From Cytophagales bacterium (GTDB lineage: Bacteria > Bacteroidota > Bacteroidia > Cytophagales > Cyclobacteriaceae): 9,514 bases of DNA. The stretch lies in assembly GCA_003537495.1 (NCBI GenBank), contig DPSB01000024.1, positions 1-9,514 of the forward strand, read 5' to 3'. The position numbers were made by a program, and so were the translations under genes. Below, one piece after another: positions 5,810-9,514 of the stretch. Under the pieces are notes generated by a model. That model saw only the letters and a program-made list of their open reading frames with translations. It did no database searches and was not told where the DNA came from. Each line of letters opens with the position of its first letter. Position 1 is the stretch's first letter.

Positions 5810-7468
5810 ATGAAGAAAATCCTTCCTCTTATTCTTGTATGCTTTACAGGAATGTTAGCATTTGCCCAAACTGAAGTTCAACGTGTTGAGAAACTAAAAA
5901 CAGAAGCTGCGGCTGAAGTTGAAAAGTTTGCCGTGTTGGGCCAGCAGATTAACGACATGCTTTTCAGTTTTGCTGAGTTGGGTTTTCAGGAATATGAAAC
6001 ATTTACTTACCTAACCACCTTACTTGAAAAGCAAGGTTTTAAAGTAGAGAAAGGTGTAGCTGGTGTACCCACAGCATGGATCGCTCGGTGGAGTTATGGT
6101 TCGGGCAAACCTGTAATTGCATTAGGTTCAGATGTTGACTGTATTCCCAAGGCTTCACAAAAACCAGGTGTAGCTTATTCCGATCCCATCGTGGTTGGTG
6201 CGCCCGGTCATGGTGAAGGTCATAATTCAGGACAAGCATTAAACATTATCACTGCTTTAGCGCTAAAGAAAGTTATGGAGCGCGAAAAAATTTCGGGTAC
6301 GCTAATGTTGTGGCCTGGTGTTGCGGAAGAGTTGGTGGGTACAAAAGCCTACTATGTTCAGGCTGGTTATTTTAAAGATGTTGATGCGTGTATTTTTACG
6401 CACGTAGCAAATAATCTTGGCGTTGGCTATGGTGATTCGGGCGGCAATGGTCTTGTTTCCGTTCGGTTTACATTTGAAGGTGCAGCCGCTCATGCTGCTG
6501 GTGCTCCGTGGCGTGGCAGAAGTGCTTTAGATGCAGTTGAACTAATGAATATAGGTTGGAACTTCAGACGCGAGCATCTTGAACTTACGCAGCGTTCGCA
6601 CTATGTAATTTCAGATGGTGGCGATCAACCAAACGTTGTTCCTTCCAAAGCATCGGTATGGTATTACTTTCGTGAACGCACCTATCCCAACATCAGAAAG
6701 TTGTTTGATATTGGTATTAAGGTTGCCGAAGGAGCGGCCTTGATGACGGATACTAAGTTTACGTATGAGGTGTTGGGTTCAGCCTGGCCCGGTCACTTCA
6801 ATAAGCCTATCGCGGAAGCCATGTATCAAAATATGAAAGTGGTGGGCTTACCCAAGTGGAGCGATGAAGATCAACTTTTAGCAAAGGCAACGCAATTGGA
6901 ATTAAAAGCACCAAACATCAACGGACTGGCTGTTAAGTTAGACACGTTGAGTTTACCTTCACCCACTGGTCCTGTTAATGTAATGGGGCGGCAGTTAATG
7001 GCGATGGGGGGTGGCTCCGATGATATTGCCGACATCAGTTGGACAGTTCCAACCGTTGTATTGCGTTATCCTTCTAACATTCCTGGTTTGCCTGGCCACC
7101 ATTGGAGCAATGCAATCTCTATGGCTACTCCAATTGCACACAAGGGTATTTTGTATGGTGCTAAAGCTGAAATTATGACGGTGTTGGATATGTTGCTGAA
7201 ACCTGAAGTTTTAACCAATGCCTGGGCTTACTATAGAGACGAACAAACCAAAGAATTAAAATACACACCACTCGTGGGCGAGAAAGATAATCCAGCCATT
7301 ACATTGAACAAAAAGATAATGGAAGACTATGCACCCAAGCTAAAGCCATTCTACTATAATCCGGCCAAGTACAAAACCTACCTGGATCAGTTGGGCATTG
7401 TGTACCCAACGGTTAAACCAGAACAAAAGGAAGAGTTAAAAAAATTGGAAGAGAAAAAATCGAAATAA
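5810..7468 (+). CDS. Exported M20-family amidohydrolase, AbgB-like
   Basis: This 552-residue protein resembles the M20D peptidase/amidohydrolase family that includes AbgB, the p-aminobenzoyl-glutamate hydrolase subunit. It carries a signal peptide (about 1-19, MKKILPLILVCFTGMLAFA), so it is predicted to be periplasmic, unlike E. coli AbgB. Visible signatures: GSDVD (106-110), GHGEGHN (133-139) in the metal-site region, AEE (172-174) with the catalytic/metal Glu, the dimerisation-domain motif AAAHAAGAPWRGRSALDA (225-242), PNVVPSKA (274-281), GGGSDDIADISW (400-411) and GHHWSN (429-434). Compared with the CGH motif I recall for M20D, a Glu (136) stands where the metal-binding Cys would be. The C-terminal ~100 residues beyond the usual domain end in a Lys/Glu-rich tail. 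Substrate is not deducible; an N-acyl or aminoacyl amide is likely. Its stop is immediately followed by the ribE start. Confidence 0.9.
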   Translation: MKKILPLILVCFTGMLAFAQTEVQRVEKLKTEAAAEVEKFAVLGQQINDMLFSFAELGFQEYETFTYLTTLLEKQGFKVEKGVAGVPTAWIARWSYGSGKPVIALGSDVDCIPKASQKPGVAYSDPIVVGAPGHGEGHNSGQALNIITALALKKVMEREKISGTLMLWPGVAEELVGTKAYYVQAGYFKDVDACIFTHVANNLGVGYGDSGGNGLVSVRFTFEGAAAHAAGAPWRGRSALDAVELMNIGWNFRREHLELTQRSHYVISDGGDQPNVVPSKASVWYYFRERTYPNIRKLFDIGIKVAEGAALMTDTKFTYEVLGSAWPGHFNKPIAEAMYQNMKVVGLPKWSDEDQLLAKATQLELKAPNINGLAVKLDTLSLPSPTGPVNVMGRQLMAMGGGSDDIADISWTVPTVVLRYPSNIPGLPGHHWSNAISMATPIAHKGILYGAKAEIMTVLDMLLKPEVLTNAWAYYRDEQTKELKYTPLVGEKDNPAITLNKKIMEDYAPKLKPFYYNPAKYKTYLDQLGIVYPTVKPEQKEELKKLEEKKSK

Positions 7469-8056
7469 GTGTTTACCGGAATAATCGAATCAGTTGGAAA
7501 AGTAATACGAGTAAATCAGGATCACACGAATCTTGATTTCTGTATTGAAAGCAAAATCAGTAATCAACTAAGAATAGATCAAAGTGTTTCGCACGATGGT
7601 GTTTGTCTTACCGTTACTAAAGTAGATGGCAATAAGCATTGGGTAACGGCCATCCATGAAACATTGCAGAAATCTAATCTCGCTAATTGGAAGGTAGGCG
7701 CGCGAATTAATCTGGAGCGGTGCATGGTGGCCAATGGCCGCTTCGATGGCCATATCGTACAAGGCCATGTTGATCAGGTGGGTATCGTAAAATCCATTAA
7801 GGACGAAAACGGGAGTTGGCTTTTTGATTTTGAGTATGATGCTGCGTTGGGAAATGTTACCGTTGAAAAAGGTTCAATTTCAGTTAATGGTGTTAGCTTA
7901 ACTTGTTTTAATAGTAGGGTGGGTGCTTTTTCGGTGGCGATTATTCCCTACACCTTTGAGCATACAGGTTTTGGCCAGTTAAAGGCGGGCGAAAAAGTAA
8001 ACCTGGAATTCGATATTATTGGTAAGTATGTAAAACGGTTACTAAATAAAGATTGA
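7469..8056 (+). CDS. ribE: Riboflavin synthase, alpha subunit
   Basis: This enzyme converts two 6,7-dimethyl-8-ribityllumazine molecules into riboflavin and 5-amino-6-ribitylamino-uracil, the last step of vitamin B2 synthesis, in the cytoplasm. The 195-residue length is close to the family norm. It has the two lumazine-binding repeats expected of the family: repeat 1 opens with MFTGIIESVG and contains SHDGVCLTV (41-49); repeat 2 begins around GHIVQGHVD (94-102) and contains KGSISVNGVSLT (134-145) and IIPYTFEHT (158-166). The start is GTG at 7469, fixed by the near-invariant MFTGII N-terminus. It follows the amidohydrolase stop with no gap (TAAGTG), so translation is probably coupled. I see no FMN riboswitch and no other rib gene in the window, so riboflavin genes appear dispersed in this organism. 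Confidence 0.96.
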   Translation: MFTGIIESVGKVIRVNQDHTNLDFCIESKISNQLRIDQSVSHDGVCLTVTKVDGNKHWVTAIHETLQKSNLANWKVGARINLERCMVANGRFDGHIVQGHVDQVGIVKSIKDENGSWLFDFEYDAALGNVTVEKGSISVNGVSLTCFNSRVGAFSVAIIPYTFEHTGFGQLKAGEKVNLEFDIIGKYVKRLLNKD

Positions 8057-8115
8057 GTCAAAAATTATTACCCAAATAATGCTATATCTTCCAGTAAATC
8101 AAACTACCTAAACCT

Positions 8116-8634
8116 ATGTTAGATCAACTCGTTAAACTTGTGGAGCAAAATGCCGGTAAGGCCATTGTTCAAAATAATGCTATTCCTAATCAGTTTAATA
8201 ATGCCGCCATTCAGGAAGTAGCAGGGGGAATTTTTAATGCTATGAAAGGTCAGGTGGCTCAAGGAAACATGCAACAAGTGGTATCTATGTTTCAAGGCGG
8301 AGCAAACCAAAGCAGCCTGGCAAACAACCCGATGGTAAAACAAATGATTGCTTCTGTTGCGGGCAACTTTGCTTCCAAGTTCGGTGTGTCTTCAGCGCAA
8401 GCTCAAAGTATTGTTTCCAATTTATTACCGGTGGTTATGAATCAGTTTGTGAAAAAGACAAACGACCCGCAGGATAATTCATTCGATCTTACCAACATGA
8501 TGCGTGGTATGAGCGGAAACAATAATCTTGACGTAACTAGTATTCTTGGTCAGTTGGCTGGCGGAAGTAATTCCAAATCAAATCCGCTTGGTGCTTTAGG
8601 TGGATTGGCAGGTAAACTTTTCGGTAAGAAATAA
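8116..8634 (+). CDS. DUF937-type protein, Asn/Gln/Gly-rich
   Basis: This 172-residue protein has no signal peptide or membrane helix. The sequence is mostly predicted helical and poor in aromatic residues but rich in Asn, Gln, Ser, Gly and Met (for example QEVAGGIFNAMKGQVAQGNMQQVVSMFQGG, residues 34-61, and NPMVKQMIASVAGNFASKFGVSSAQAQSIVSNLLP). This matches DUF937-like proteins that are widespread in Bacteroidota and have no established function as far as I know. The C-terminus is Gly-rich and low in complexity (LGALGGLAGKLFGKK). It starts 59 nt after ribE; a weak -7-like TATCTTCC lies at 8085-8092 without a good -33, so it may be in the same transcript as ribE or have its own start. A strong terminator follows 17 nt after its stop codon. 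Confidence 0.85.
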   Translation: MLDQLVKLVEQNAGKAIVQNNAIPNQFNNAAIQEVAGGIFNAMKGQVAQGNMQQVVSMFQGGANQSSLANNPMVKQMIASVAGNFASKFGVSSAQAQSIVSNLLPVVMNQFVKKTNDPQDNSFDLTNMMRGMSGNNNLDVTSILGQLAGGSNSKSNPLGALGGLAGKLFGKK

Positions 8635-8650
8635 TAGAACCGAATCTATA

Positions 8651-8686
8651 AAAAGGATTACCTCAGGTTTGGGGTAATCCTTTTTT
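8651..8686. terminator. Strong intrinsic terminator between DUF937 and PAP2 genes
   Basis: AAAAGGATTACC (8651-8662) pairs perfectly with GGTAATCCTTTT (8673-8684), with a further C-G and T-G pair closing a 6-nt loop. On the plus strand the T-run continues to 8686, so it should terminate the DUF937 transcript. On the minus strand the stem is followed by TTTT then TATAG, a weaker tail, so bidirectional use is possible. The stop codon of the PAP2 gene (8663-8665) lies in the loop-proximal part of the hairpin. Confidence 0.88.
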
Positions 8687-9250
8687 ATTTCGATAGCGAT
8701 GTAAAAGTGTTTGCGATACTTTAAAACTTAAATAACCACAGATAAGTCCTATTGATCCACCTACCAGTATATCACCAGGAAAATGAACCCCAAGGTAAAT
8801 GCGCGTGTAAGTCATGATAGCAGCCCAAATAAAAATTACCCAAATCCATTTAAAGTAACTTCGTAACACCAGCCAAACAAATAAGGCAATACCAAAAGTG
8901 TTGGCGGCATGGCCCGATGAAAATCCATACTTGCCACCGCGGTAATTATATACATGATGAACAAGACCTTCCAGCGTGGGGTCGTGCGAAGGTCTTAGTC
9001 GTTCAAAGAAGGGCTTCATAAAGGATGATGTAATCTGATCGCATAACAACACGGTCAAGGCAGCACCGATTAAAATAAGCCAGCCTTCTTTTTTATAGGT
9101 TTTGAAAATCAGGTAGATCAAGAAGCCAAATAGTGGAATCCAGAACCACGTTTTTGTTATTAAGAGCATTACCGGGGCCAGCCAATCGGTATGGTGACTG
9201 TTTAGCCAGATCAGTAACTTTTTATCCCATTCAATCAGGTTTTCTAACAT
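8663..9250 (-). CDS. PAP2-superfamily membrane phosphatase
   Basis: This 195-residue integral membrane protein carries the three acid-phosphatase motifs of the PAP2 family: K79 followed by R86-P87 (KxxxxxxRP), SSGH (111-114, with the general-acid His114; the first residue is Ser where Pro is usual), and R150-H156-D160 in TRIYLGVHFPGD with the nucleophile His156. Hydrophobic helices lie at about 24-46, 55-75, 115-132, 134-150 and 160-178, the usual arrangement with the active site at the outer face of the membrane. Members dephosphorylate lipid phosphates such as undecaprenyl pyrophosphate or phosphatidic acid; which one cannot be told from the sequence. It converges on the DUF937 gene and is divergent from the flavoprotein gene, so it is probably monocistronic. 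Its last codons form part of the terminator at 8651-8686. Confidence 0.92.
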   Translation of the reverse strand: MLENLIEWDKKLLIWLNSHHTDWLAPVMLLITKTWFWIPLFGFLIYLIFKTYKKEGWLILIGAALTVLLCDQITSSFMKPFFERLRPSHDPTLEGLVHHVYNYRGGKYGFSSGHAANTFGIALFVWLVLRSYFKWIWVIFIWAAIMTYTRIYLGVHFPGDILVGGSIGLICGYLSFKVSQTLLHRYRNKKGLPQT

Positions 9251-9254
9251 GGTT

Positions 9255-9262
9255 TAAAGGTA
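9255..9262 (-). promoter_or_regulatory. Possible -7 element for the PAP2 gene
   Basis: On the minus strand TACCTTTA (9255-9262) matches TAnnTTTG except for the last base and lies 4 nt before the ATG, which would imply a nearly leaderless transcript. I find no convincing -33 TTTG at the expected distance. Confidence 0.22.
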
Positions 9263-9319
9263 AGATTAAACCTCTTGAAAACCCGCTATAAATAAGCCAT
9301 AATTGTAACTTGTAGCCTC

Positions 9320-9327
9320 TATATTTG
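9320..9327 (+). promoter_or_regulatory. -7 element of the flavoprotein gene
   Basis: TATATTTG (9320-9327) is a perfect match to the Bacteroidota -7 box TAnnTTTG, 9 nt before the ATG at 9337, giving a very short leader as is common in this phylum. The -33 region has no clear TTTG at 19-21 nt; the nearest ATTG (9302-9305) is at a spacing of only 14 nt. Confidence 0.5.
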
Positions 9328-9336
9328 GCTTTACGT

Positions 9337-9514
9337 ATGGAAAAATTTGATCTGGTAATTATTGGTGCAGGTCCTGCCGGTTATGCAGCGGCCATGCGGG
9401 CTATGGATTTTAAAAAGCGCACGCTGCTGATTGAAAAAAATAAAGTGGGTGGTGCGGGGGTTACAAACGGAGCATTATCCTCTAAAACCTGGTGGGAACT
9501 TTCGCGCGAAGCTG
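9337..9514 (+). CDS. Pyridine-nucleotide-disulfide-oxidoreductase-like flavoprotein without redox cysteines, N-terminal fragment
   Basis: The first 59 codons are in the window; the frame runs off the right edge. The start is MEKFDLVIIGAGPAGYAAA, an FAD-binding Rossmann motif GxGxxG at 10-15, with the ribose-binding Glu at 33 (LLIEK). In dihydrolipoamide dehydrogenase and its relatives the next segment is GGTCLNVGCIPSK, with two redox-active Cys. Here the aligned segment is GGAGVTNGALSSK (38-50): both Cys are replaced (Gly and Ala) and Pro by Ser, while GG and SK are kept. The protein therefore belongs to the family by fold but cannot use the standard disulfide mechanism. It may instead be a NAD(P)H oxidase, a transhydrogenase-like enzyme (SthA also lacks the usual disulfide) or a quinone-type reductase. 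The promoter -7 box lies 9 nt upstream of the ATG. Confidence 0.85.
   Translation, partial: MEKFDLVIIGAGPAGYAAAMRAMDFKKRTLLIEKNKVGGAGVTNGALSSKTWWELSREA

Noticed and set aside
7400..7468. FMN riboswitch upstream of riboflavin synthase.
   Set aside because: The upstream sequence is coding for the amidohydrolase C-terminus right up to the ribE start, and no conserved riboswitch core is visible.
5810..8056. A pathway link between folate breakdown (AbgB-like) and riboflavin synthesis.
   Set aside because: The amidohydrolase is predicted to be exported and its substrate is unknown; adjacency alone is not enough to propose a shared pathway.
8062..8080. Terminator between ribE and the DUF937 gene formed by ATTATT and AATAAT.
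   Set aside because: The stem is only about six A-T pairs and no T-run follows, so it would not be stable enough.

Overview
This 9.5 kb window looks like ordinary chromosomal DNA from a member of the Bacteroidota, probably the Cytophagales or a relative. The evidence is the protein content (a TonB-dependent receptor with an N-terminal CarboxypepD_reg-like domain, a DUF937 protein, a Gfo/Idh/MocA C-terminus in the style of this phylum), A/T-rich leaders without clear Shine-Dalgarno sequences, and several good matches to the phylum's -33 TTTG / -7 TAnnTTTG promoter. I see no insertion sequence, phage gene, CRISPR array, tRNA or rRNA. No gene-free stretch exceeds 300 bases; the longest is the 178-bp divergent region 5632-5809.

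Layout. Positions 2-424 (+) hold the 3' end of a Gfo/Idh/MocA oxidoreductase gene. It converges on a DUF72 gene (432-1322, -), and its terminator lies inside the end of that gene. From 5631 down to 1375 on the minus strand runs a five-gene cluster: a six-helix membrane protein, a 94-aa winged-helix regulator overlapping it by 8 nt, a secreted small DUF1579-like protein, a secreted TPR protein, and a TonB-dependent outer membrane receptor. On the plus strand, 5810-8056 carries an exported M20/AbgB-like amidohydrolase followed with no gap by riboflavin synthase (ribE, GTG start). A DUF937 gene (8116-8634) then converges on a PAP2 phosphatase gene (8663-9250, -), again with a terminator reaching into the opposing gene. 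The window ends with the first 59 codons of a pyridine-nucleotide-disulfide-oxidoreductase-like flavoprotein (from 9337, +) that lacks both redox cysteines.

The most interesting part is the minus-strand cluster. A 15-bp near-perfect palindrome, GTTTATACTATAAAC, occurs twice, each time inside a 28-bp direct repeat (25/28 identical). One copy (core 5680-5694) sits exactly in the spacer of a textbook promoter for the membrane protein/regulator pair. The other (core 4751-4765) lies just upstream of the DUF1579-TPR-TonB genes. A third half-site is at 5642-5653. My inference is that the small regulator controls its own pair and the adjacent envelope genes through this operator. This would be a compact regulated envelope module of unknown signal and substrate.
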